A stretch of 64,000 nucleotides of DNA, from positions 1 through 64,000 of the forward strand of contig JBFWOJ010000008.1 in NCBI GenBank assembly GCA_050250575.1, given 5' to 3'. The notes below the pieces were generated by a model. The model saw nothing but the letters and a program-made list of their open reading frames with translations. It searched no databases and was not told the origin of the DNA. Each line of letters opens with the position of its first letter. The stretch's first letter is position 1. This DNA comes from SHVO01 sp050250575 (GTDB taxonomy: Bacteria; Pseudomonadota; Alphaproteobacteria; Rhodospirillales; Rhodospirillaceae). Made by a program: the position numbers and the translations under genes. Positions 43,031-49,360 of this stretch are shown piece after piece.

Positions 43031-43055
43031 AACGTCGGCCTTAGGAGGTGGTTCC
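43031..43055 (-). promoter_or_regulatory. EcfG-type promoter (GGAAC-N16-CGTT) for RNA B / mscL
   Basis: Minus strand GGAAC (43055-43051), exactly 16 nt, CGTT (43034-43031). The start is predicted near 43023, at the foot of the first hairpin of RNA B. Confidence 0.72.
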
Positions 43056-43155
43056 CCGTCGGTCCGGGAAAAAACCGGCGTTGGCGCACGGAAAATTTGC
43101 GCGCCGTGCTGGAACATTCCCGACGACGGCTGGAGCCGGTCTGTGGATAAAAGAC

Positions 43156-43716
43156 CTACTTCTTCGGCGCCGGCGCCGACACCAGCATCCAGCGCCCTGT
43201 TGCGCGGGAGCATGTCGTCTTCGGGGCGATACCGCAGACAATACCCGACGGAATGACATCGCTGCGCGCGCGATCCAGTCCCCATTGGTCGACGGCCCCG
43301 GACATCACCACCTCGTCGGACCTTGTTTTCAGTCGGATGCGACCTTCGAGACCGGTTTCGGTGATCTTGAGCTGAATATCCCACTCGCAGCAGCGCTCGG
43401 ATTCCGGTTGGGCGGTGAGATTGGTGCTGACCGTGACGTCCAAGGTTGGGTTTTCGGGATTGCGTTTGAGTTCGTCCAAGACCGTGAAGCGGCCCTCGAA
43501 GAAGAACCGTTCGATCGCAGGCATCGGGACGGGCCTGTCATGTTGCCACGCTGCCTGGGCCGCATAGTACGCCTCGTCGCTGACTTCCAGAACGCCGCGG
43601 CAGCAGCCCGCGCGGTCGTCGGGGACCCAGGCATAGACGGCCTTGGCGAAGGCGCCGCCCGCGTTGATGCACGCGACGGAAAGCACCATGACCGAAACGA
43701 AGAAAATTCGCAGCAT
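43156..43716 (-). CDS. Secreted double-Cys protein, paralog A
   Basis: 186 residues with signal peptide (cleaved near GGAFA). Mature: 'AVYAWVPDDRAGCCRGVLEVSDEAY', 'FFFEGRFTV', 'CCEWDIQLKI', 'LEGRIRL', 'SGIVCG' and 'GRWMLVSAP'. Six Cys are shared with paralog B, including two adjacent Cys pairs. Beta-rich, probably a periplasmic or surface domain with three disulfides. Not a family I recognise. Paralog B lies 183 bp upstream on the same strand. Confidence 0.7.
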   Translation of the reverse strand: MLRIFFVSVMVLSVACINAGGAFAKAVYAWVPDDRAGCCRGVLEVSDEAYYAAQAAWQHDRPVPMPAIERFFFEGRFTVLDELKRNPENPTLDVTVSTNLTAQPESERCCEWDIQLKITETGLEGRIRLKTRSDEVVMSGAVDQWGLDRARSDVIPSGIVCGIAPKTTCSRATGRWMLVSAPAPKK

Positions 43717-43899
43717 TGCGCCACAGCCTTTGCTGATACCGGAACTGCTTCTCGATTTATTCCTTCCGATCGAAGGAAGAATTAGGGAGGGGCCGTTTGC
43801 GTCGGCAGCGGGAAAGACCCCCGCCTGACCTCCCCGCGCAGGGGAGGAAGAAGCGATTCCGAAATGCGCTGCCGGATGAGAATGGAGCGCCGTCCGCCG

Positions 43900-44499
43900 T
43901 TACCTCAAGGGAAAAGTGCCGGGCGACCCGTCGCCCTCGCGCGCCTGGCCGGTTTTCTGCACGCCGCCGGGCGCCGTGACCAGGACCCATTGTCCGCGAT
44001 CGCCGTTGCAGGGATGGGCAGCGCCGCTGCCGCAAATAACGCCCGAAGAGACCGCATCGCTGCCGGCACGTTCGATGCGCCAGCCGTTCCCGCTGCTGGA
44101 GAGGATGACGTCGTCATTCGGCGCCGTCACGCGAAGCCGGCCCTTCAACTGTTTGCCGTCGATCTGCAGCTGAATCTCCCAGGCGCAGCACCCCGGCAAC
44201 CCGGGCCTCGCCATGACATTGAGCTCGACCTCCTGCTCCGGTCCCGCCGCAATGGGCTGCAGGTCGGCGACCTTGAACCGGCCTTCGAAATGAAATCGCG
44301 CGACGGGATTCAGGTCGGGCGACATGTCGGGCGTAAAGGATGCCACTCCCGCGCGATAGGCGTCGTCGCTTAGCTCGAGAATGCCTCGACAGCAGCCGGT
44401 GGGATCGACCGGTACCCAGGCATAGACGGCGGACGCAGCGGCGCCGCGGGCCAGCGCCACACTCGCGAGGCACGTCAACAGGAACAAAATGAAGCGCAT
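43900..44499 (-). CDS. Secreted double-Cys protein, paralog B
   Basis: 199 residues with signal peptide (cleaved near GAAASA). It keeps every conserved block of paralog A: 'AVYAWVPVDPTGCCRGILELSDDAY', 'FHFEGRFKV', 'CCAWEIQLQI', 'LKGRLRV', 'SGVICG', 'GQWVLVTAP', and adds a short C-terminal tail. The shared spacing of six Cys indicates one fold. The pair arose by tandem duplication; sequences outside the blocks have diverged strongly, so it is not recent. A small hairpin (43829-43847) follows its stop. Confidence 0.7.
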   Translation of the reverse strand: MRFILFLLTCLASVALARGAAASAVYAWVPVDPTGCCRGILELSDDAYRAGVASFTPDMSPDLNPVARFHFEGRFKVADLQPIAAGPEQEVELNVMARPGLPGCCAWEIQLQIDGKQLKGRLRVTAPNDDVILSSSGNGWRIERAGSDAVSSGVICGSGAAHPCNGDRGQWVLVTAPGGVQKTGQAREGDGSPGTFPLR

Positions 44500-44711
44500 T
44501 CCACCACAACGGCGAGAGGGACGGTTGGTCTCGCCGCTTTCTGCCCTCGCTTGGCGGCGATTTTATGGCCCGGACCGAAGCTTGCAGTGGTGTCCGGCGG
44601 AAGCAGTACAACCGCGCAGCCGGAGGGCACGCGCAACATTGCGAAGGTTCCGTCCGTTTCAAAGGATGTGAACCGTTCGATATTGCAGTGCGATGTTGCA
44701 GTGTGCGCCGC

Positions 44712-45167
44712 GTGACCAAGCCATCACCTGATCCAGCCTATCGTTCGAGTTGGCTCAATCATTTGTTTTCGCGCGCGGCCTGCCGAGCGAGTTATCTTGC
44801 TTCCCGCCCCGCCGCTTTCATCGCGTCCTGCACCGTGGTCGTGCTGTGGGTTTTGTCGGGCCCCTTCTTCGACTGGGGCACTACATGGCAGCTGATCATC
44901 AACACCGGCACCACTGTCGTGACCTTCCTTATGATTTTCCTCCTGCAACATGCCCAGGCCCACGATACGACCGCGATGCACCTCAAGCTCGATGAAATCA
45001 TCCGCTCCGTCAAAGGCGCGCACAACGACGCCATCGATCTCGAAAAGCTGAACGAAGAAGAACTTCAGGAACGGCAGCGCTACTACTATGGCCTCGCCGA
45101 AGAGGCGCGTCAGGCGGCGCGCGAGAGCGACGTCAAACCGCGCCGCAGGCGGGAACCTCTGCATTAG
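44712..45167 (+). CDS. Low-affinity iron permease family protein
   Basis: About 151 residues from GTG 44712 (start uncertain; GTG 44703 and longer starts are possible, no clear SD). Two membrane helices: 'PAAFIASCTVVVLWVLSGPFFDWG' and 'WQLIINTGTTVVTFLMIFLLQHAQAHD', then 'TTAMHLKLDEIIRSVKGAHN', a near-perfect match to the low-affinity iron permease family of bacteria. The transport role is an annotation inherited from a fungal homologue; bacterial function is unproven. The last 16 bases contain the -35 of the next gene's promoter. Confidence 0.8.
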   Translation: MTKPSPDPAYRSSWLNHLFSRAACRASYLASRPAAFIASCTVVVLWVLSGPFFDWGTTWQLIINTGTTVVTFLMIFLLQHAQAHDTTAMHLKLDEIIRSVKGAHNDAIDLEKLNEEELQERQRYYYGLAEEARQAARESDVKPRRRREPLH

Positions 45168-45176
45168 CCATACGTT
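45152..45176 (+). promoter_or_regulatory. EcfG-type promoter (GGAAC-N16-CGTT) for the 45.2 kb gene
   Basis: GGAAC (45152-45156), exactly 16 nt, CGTT (45173-45176). The predicted start near 45184 leaves a 40-nt leader with AAGGAG before ATG 45224. Confidence 0.72.
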
Positions 45177-45223
45177 GCGGAGGGTGCGTGCTGCACATCC
45201 TGAGCGCGTAAGGAGCACCAGAC

Positions 45224-46075
45224 ATGTCGACAGCCTTCCTGCGGCGCATGTTCGCCGGTTTTTCGCTCGTCCTCCTCCCTATGACCGCTTCCGCAGGCCC
45301 GGTCGTCATCACCGACACAATGGATAGTTCCGCGACCTACCGGCGCGGCGACTATGGCGGATATGCGTCATCGAATTTCGTCAACCGCGCCGCCGGCGGC
45401 CGGCACTGGGGCGACGAATTGTTCAGCCCGGGCCACCGCTTCGATACCTCCCAGATCGCGGTGGACCGTGCTGCGAACGCGATCACTTTCACGATCCGTA
45501 CGATGTTCAACGGCAACGACCTCGGCGCGCGGTACGCGGATCTGTTCATCGACACCGCTACACCCGGTACGCTGGACGGCTTCAATTACGCCATCGCGCT
45601 CGGCGGCCAGACTTTGCCGACCGGCGTATATAGTGTTTCGGGACGCGCGACGTCGAACGACGTTTGGGGCGAGCGCGCGGGTTACGTCTATGGGGGCTAC
45701 AGCCAGTTCAAGCCGACATCACCGGACTACGCGGCAACCATGGCGGTGGAGAATCCCGTCCGCGTGACGTCGGGCACGCGCATCGACGCATTCAGTGTTG
45801 TGATTTCAACCCTGGCCGCGGCTGGAGGATATACCGACCTCATCGTCGCGGTCACGGGCGATTCACACCTGTTCTCGGCGATGGACCTGTTCTGGGCGAC
45901 GGGCGACTGCGGCAACGATGTGGTGTGGGGAACCGCGCTGACACGCGCCGATGCGGAGGTCCGCGCGCCTTCCTCCTTTGTTCTGTTTCTCGCAGGCACG
46001 CTGCTTCTCCTATCGCATTGCACCTCAGGCGTCGCGCGCAGGCGCAATGCACAAGTACACGATCGGCGTGCATGA
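45224..46075 (+). CDS. Secreted protein with degenerate PEP-CTERM-like C-terminus
   Basis: 283 residues: signal peptide (cleaved near ASAG), a beta-rich domain of about 220 residues ('VVITDTMDSSATYRRGDYGGYASSNFVNRAAGG', 'ITFTIRTMFNGNDLGARYADLFIDTATPG', 'GYTDLIVAVTGDSHLFSAMDLFWATGDCGNDVVWG'), and a C-terminal tail 'APSSFVLFLAGTLLLLSHCTSGVARRR'. The tail has the hydrophobic-then-basic layout of exosortase substrates but lacks the PEP triplet. It is under an exact EcfG-type promoter, so it may be a stress-induced surface protein. Confidence 0.7.
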   Translation: MSTAFLRRMFAGFSLVLLPMTASAGPVVITDTMDSSATYRRGDYGGYASSNFVNRAAGGRHWGDELFSPGHRFDTSQIAVDRAANAITFTIRTMFNGNDLGARYADLFIDTATPGTLDGFNYAIALGGQTLPTGVYSVSGRATSNDVWGERAGYVYGGYSQFKPTSPDYAATMAVENPVRVTSGTRIDAFSVVISTLAAAGGYTDLIVAVTGDSHLFSAMDLFWATGDCGNDVVWGTALTRADAEVRAPSSFVLFLAGTLLLLSHCTSGVARRRNAQVHDRRA

Positions 46076-46130
46076 ACATTGATCTGTGACAGCGCCGTGG
46101 CGAATCACGGCGAAAAAATGTTCGCCACCG

Positions 46131-46155
46131 GAAACTGTTCTGAAATCGAATCGTT
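46131..46155 (+). promoter_or_regulatory. EcfG-like promoter (GAAAC-N16-CGTT) for the 46.2 kb gene
   Basis: GAAAC (46131-46135), 16 nt, CGTT (46152-46155): one mismatch in the -35. The leader would be about 65 nt. Confidence 0.45.
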
Positions 46156-46226
46156 GAGCATCCGGGGCCAGCGCCGAGTCTGCGGGCCTCTCTGAAATGC
46201 TTCGAACTCACATCCAGGAGGAGATG

Positions 46227-47375
46227 ATGGCAAAGAGCCGAAAGGCCGGCGCGCGCTCCCGCACTTCTTCGCGTGGCGCGAAAGGCCAGACCCGAAGCCG
46301 TGCAAACGCGCGCGGCGGACGTCGTGGCCAGTCCGGCCGCGGGCAAAAGCAGCAATCCCAATCAAGTAGCGAAGACGAAACCAGCAGCACGAAAGCCCGC
46401 ACGAAGACGCAGTCGCGCGGTCGCACGCAATCCTCGACGCAAAAACAATCACGCAACAAGGGAAGCAGCATGAATCGTAACCGCAATCAGCAGAGCCAAG
46501 GCAACTGGGGTCAAGGCCGTCAGCAGAGCCAACAGAATTGGGACGATGACGACGATCGCTCGGGTTCTTCAGGCCGTGGCCGCCAGCAGCAGTCGGGTCA
46601 ATACGGACGTGGCCGCGGGCAGCAGAGCCAAGGCCGCTTCGACATGGATGACCAGGACGATTTCAATCGCCAGGGCAGCCGTCGCGGTCAGCAATATATG
46701 GATATGGACGACGACGAAGACTTCGGTGGACAGCAGAGCCAGGGCCGTTCCGGCCGCACCCAGGGCGGCTACGGCGAACAAGGCCAGGGCGGCCGGAGCC
46801 AAGGCGGCTATGGTCAGGGCGGCTACGGTCAGCAGAGCCAGGGCGGACGTGGCTCTCAATCCAGCCAAGGTTCGCGCGGCAGCCGCGGTGCATACGAGTC
46901 CTACGATGACGAAGACGATTTCTATTCGGGTCGTCAGCAGAGCCAAGGCCGCGCGCAGGGCGGACGCGGTCAAGGACAGGGCCGTCAGCAGAGCCAAGGC
47001 CGGTCACACGGTCAGGGCCGCTGGGATGAGGACGAGGGCATGTCGCAAGGCGGCCGCGGGACGGGCTCGCAGTACCGTTCACAGGGCTTCGGCGGCGGGT
47101 CGCAATACGGCACCGAAGATGAAGACTTCGACGATGAGTCCACGTCGGGCCGTTACGGCCGGAGCCAAGACTTCGACGATGAAGGTTACAATCAGCAGAG
47201 CCAATCCAACCGTTATGAAAGTGACGAAGACTACGGCGGCAGTTCTTCGCGCAGCCGGAGCGGTGGGCGCGGCCGTCAAAGTCAAATGAGCCAATACGGC
47301 TCCGATGACGACGAAGATTACGGCAGCCGAGGCGGACGCGGCATGCAAAGCGGACGCTCGCGGCGCAACCGCTAA
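46227..47375 (+). CDS. Gln/Gly/Arg/Ser-rich repeat protein
   Basis: 382 residues from ATG 46227 (SD AGGAGGAG; ATG 46224 is equally possible). Residues 1-80 are Lys/Arg/Ser-rich; the rest is built from 'QQSQG' units (about nine copies, often with the DNA cagcagagcca), RGG-type repeats ('GRGQGQGRQQSQGRSHGQGR') and acidic aromatic patches ('YDDEDDFYSG', 'YGTEDEDFDDES'). This mix of Gln, RGG and Tyr/Asp patches is that of phase-separating RNA-binding proteins. No globular domain. It is flanked by an EcfG-like promoter and a strong terminator. Confidence 0.75.
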   Translation: MAKSRKAGARSRTSSRGAKGQTRSRANARGGRRGQSGRGQKQQSQSSSEDETSSTKARTKTQSRGRTQSSTQKQSRNKGSSMNRNRNQQSQGNWGQGRQQSQQNWDDDDDRSGSSGRGRQQQSGQYGRGRGQQSQGRFDMDDQDDFNRQGSRRGQQYMDMDDDEDFGGQQSQGRSGRTQGGYGEQGQGGRSQGGYGQGGYGQQSQGGRGSQSSQGSRGSRGAYESYDDEDDFYSGRQQSQGRAQGGRGQGQGRQQSQGRSHGQGRWDEDEGMSQGGRGTGSQYRSQGFGGGSQYGTEDEDFDDESTSGRYGRSQDFDDEGYNQQSQSNRYESDEDYGGSSSRSRSGGRGRQSQMSQYGSDDDEDYGSRGGRGMQSGRSRRNR

Positions 47376-47399
47376 CATTCGCTTGCAGAAACGGAGAAG

Positions 47400-47426
47400 G
47401 GCGGTCCGGAAGGACCGCCTTTTTCT
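47400..47426 (+). terminator. Intrinsic terminator of the repeat-protein gene
   Basis: GGCGGTCC/GGACCGCC, a perfect 8-bp stem with GGAA loop, followed by TTTTTCTTTT. It lies 25 nt after the stop. Confidence 0.92.
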
Positions 47427-47433
47427 TTTGCTC

Positions 47434-47796
47434 TTAGCCCGCCGCCTTGGCGGCGCGGAGCTGCTCGAGAATCTTGAGCACGTCCTTCTTCAGATAGGGC
47501 TTGGGAAGGGCCGGACGTCCCAGATGGGCCGCGGGGACCACGGCCTTGGTATGTCCGGAGAGGAGGGCAAACGGCACACCCTTGCGCGCCAGCTCATCGG
47601 CCACCGGAAAAACCTGCTCATGGCCCAGATTGATGTCGAGGAAGGCGACATCGATCTCGTGTTTGGCAATGGCGTCGAGCCCGGCCTTGACGGAGGAAAC
47701 GGTGGCCACCACGTCGCAACCCTCGTCCTGGAGCATCATTTCCAGGTCCATAGCGATAATCGCTTCGTCTTCAACGACCAGGACGCGGCAGCTCAT
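47434..47796 (-). CDS. Single-domain response regulator
   Basis: 120 residues, receiver domain only. Acidic pocket 'VVEDEAIIAMDLEMML', phospho-acceptor Asp in 'DVAFLDINLGHEQVF', Ser/Thr switch in 'FALLSGHTKA' and Lys in 'PALPKPYLKKDVLKIL'. Lacking an output domain, it must act through a partner or as a phosphate sink, as receivers paired with HWE/HisKA_2 kinases often do. No kinase adjoins; the HisKA_2 kinase at 15.9 kb is a candidate only by class. Confidence 0.9.
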   Translation of the reverse strand: MSCRVLVVEDEAIIAMDLEMMLQDEGCDVVATVSSVKAGLDAIAKHEIDVAFLDINLGHEQVFPVADELARKGVPFALLSGHTKAVVPAAHLGRPALPKPYLKKDVLKILEQLRAAKAAG

Positions 47797-48079
47797 CCAT
47801 CACCTTACTCTTACGTTTCAAAGGCTTGGCCGGAAGAATGTGTCGAATCCCGGGGGCAATCGCAAGGACTGCTTCGCCTCAAGGATGTAATTCCCTAGGG
47901 CTGAATGATCGCAGGACGCTTTCGTTGCCCAAGGGACAAAAAAAGTTGCTCATTTTGATGATGACGCCGTCGGGTCACGCCCGTCCGCAGGAACTAAGTT
48001 ATTCTAATTTAATGGAAAATAGAGGTTGAGGGCCACTGCACGTTTGGGCTGCATTTTTCAAAACTTTTTTCGGAACCTT

Positions 48080-48104
48080 GGAACATCCTTTTAGAGGGCA
48101 CGTT
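48080..48104 (+). promoter_or_regulatory. EcfG-type promoter (GGAAC-N16-CGTT) of RNA A
   Basis: GGAAC (48080-48084), exactly 16 nt, CGTT (48101-48104). The predicted start near 48111 is the first base of the hairpin of RNA A, and no open reading frame follows before the terminator. Confidence 0.78.
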
Positions 48105-48110
48105 ATGTTT

Positions 48111-48191
48111 AGGTCCTGCGCCCCCAGCCCCCCAGCCAACAAGTGCAGGACCACGAAGCCCCTCCGTTCCCCCCGGAGGGGCTTATTCTTT
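48111..48191 (+). ncRNA. Candidate EcfG-dependent small RNA A (C-rich loops)
   Basis: About 80 nt. Hairpin 1 is a perfect 8-bp stem GGTCCTGC (48112-48119)/GCAGGACC (48145-48152) with a 25-nt loop rich in C (CCCCC AGCC CCCC AGCC). Three nt later the terminator hairpin AAGCCCCTCCG/CGGAGGGGCTT (48156-48166 with 48174-48184) has loop TTCCCCC and is followed by ATTCTTT. The EcfG promoter fits the 5' end exactly. No SD or start codon gives a plausible peptide. A C-rich 5' loop under EcfG/sigmaT is the design of GsrN in Caulobacter crescentus; whether it is homologous is unknown. Confidence 0.68.
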
Positions 48192-48260
48192 GTGGGGGTG
48201 GGCATTTCACGGCTCCTGTCCGACGCCTGTCCTATCTTCGTGGTAGGCCGCCCGGCCTAC

Positions 48261-48285
48261 GGAACCTTCACTACGTGCTTCGGTT
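48261..48285 (+). promoter_or_regulatory. EcfG-like promoter (GGAAC-N16-GGTT) of the ferritin-like gene
   Basis: GGAAC (48261-48265), 16 nt, GGTT (48282-48285): one mismatch in the -10. The start near 48293 gives a leader of about 55 nt. Confidence 0.5.
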
Positions 48286-48346
48286 ACCCCTTCAAGACCC
48301 AGGCCCACGGCGCCGGGGTATTTCATCTTCATGCGGAGGAAAGGGA

Positions 48347-48955
48347 ATGATCTCGGCCCAGATGAAGGAACTGCTTCTGCAAGCCCTCGAACATGAGCGC
48401 GGCGGCGTTCTGGTGTGCCGCACGGCGCTGGAGTGCGTGCGCGAAGATGAACTTCGCAAGGAGTGGGAAGAGTATCTGGAGCAGACCACGAACCACGTCG
48501 AAGTGCTGGAGCGCACGTGCCGGGCGCTCAATCTGGATCCCACGGAGATGACGCCCGGCTGCGAGGTCGTTCGCCACCTGGGCAAGGCGCTGGTGGAAGC
48601 GATGGAGATGGCGCGCAAGGCCGGCGACCCGATGGCCGCCGAACTCGTGGCATGCGACTGCGTCGTGCTCGCCGAGACCAAGGACCATGCCAACTGGCAG
48701 CTGATCGGCGGGTGCGTGTCGGCGATGGAGCAATCCGACAAGGAGATCGCTGGCGCGCTCAAGTTGGCGCACGACGAAGTCGAGGACGAGGAGGACGAGC
48801 ACCTCTATCATTCCAAAGGGTGGGGCCGGGAGCTTCATCTCCAGGCGCTGGGCTTCACCGCGATCCTGCCGCCGCCCGAAGAGAAGCGGGATGTGCGAAA
48901 CGCCATTGCCGCGGCGCGCGCGGAAAAGAGCGCCAGGCGCCAGCATAAGCATTGA
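48347..48955 (+). CDS. Ferritin-like helical protein, unknown function
   Basis: 202 residues from ATG 48347 (SD AGGAAAGGGA). Four long helices with Glu/His pairs at ferritin-like positions: 'ALEHERGGVLVCRTALECV', 'WEEYLEQTTNHVEVLERTC', 'AAELVACDCVVLAETKDHANWQLI', 'ALKLAHDEVEDEEDEHLYHSKGWGRELHLQAL'. The E..H.E..H pattern suggests a di-metal four-helix bundle. The longer upstream frame overlaps the sRNA and is not protein-like. Probably in the EcfG regulon. Confidence 0.65.
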   Translation: MISAQMKELLLQALEHERGGVLVCRTALECVREDELRKEWEEYLEQTTNHVEVLERTCRALNLDPTEMTPGCEVVRHLGKALVEAMEMARKAGDPMAAELVACDCVVLAETKDHANWQLIGGCVSAMEQSDKEIAGALKLAHDEVEDEEDEHLYHSKGWGRELHLQALGFTAILPPPEEKRDVRNAIAAARAEKSARRQHKH

Positions 48956-48987
48956 AGGCTCGCGGTTCGCGTCCGGGCGCGATCCGC

Positions 48988-49227
48988 TTATTTGTCCGGG
49001 AACAGCAGCCGATCAGCCGCAGCTTGCCATTCGTAGGCAGCGCGCAACATCTCGATCCGGGCGGCGCTCTGCCAGCATTGTGCGGCCATGTTGCGGAGCT
49101 CGTGTGCGCGGGCTGCAAACACGGTGGCGCGCGCGGTTGGCGCCAGCGACGATAGGTCGGATTCAAATTGCCGCGTGCAATCGGACTGCCGTTGGGTATC
49201 GATGACGTGCCGTGTGACCTGCGCCAC
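48988..49227 (-). CDS. Small helical protein, unknown
   Basis: 79 residues, helical, Arg/Ala-rich ('APTARATVFAARAHELRNMAAQCWQSAARIEMLRAAYEWQAAADRLLF'), no signal. No family recognised. An EcfG-like promoter variant (GAAAC-N16-CGTT) lies just upstream in the right orientation, which is the main support for it being a gene. Confidence 0.5.
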   Translation of the reverse strand: MAQVTRHVIDTQRQSDCTRQFESDLSSLAPTARATVFAARAHELRNMAAQCWQSAARIEMLRAAYEWQAAADRLLFPDK

Positions 49228-49253
49228 GTGGGATGTCCTGCGTTTAGACGGCC

Positions 49254-49278
49254 AACGTAGGCAAATCCCTTATGTTTC
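49254..49278 (-). promoter_or_regulatory. EcfG-like promoter (GAAAC-N16-CGTT) of the 49 kb small gene
   Basis: Minus strand GAAAC (49278-49274), 16 nt, CGTT (49257-49254), the same one-base variant as at 46131. The start near 49246 lies about 20 nt before ATG 49227. Confidence 0.42.
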
Positions 49279-49360
49279 GGCGCGGGGCGCAGAAATTGCG
49301 AAATCCGCGACGGCGATTCGTCCGAAACGTGCGCGACGGCCCGGGACTACGCGGAGGCGT

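Noticed and set aside
44508..44528. Possible EcfG site (GAGAC-N16-CGTT) before secreted paralog B
   Set aside because: Two mismatches in the -35 and a predicted start at the ATG; too weak to count.
48143..48346. N-terminal extension of the ferritin-like protein
   Set aside because: The extension overlaps the RNA A terminator and is Pro/Arg/Gly-rich without conservation hallmarks; ATG 48347 has a strong ribosome site.
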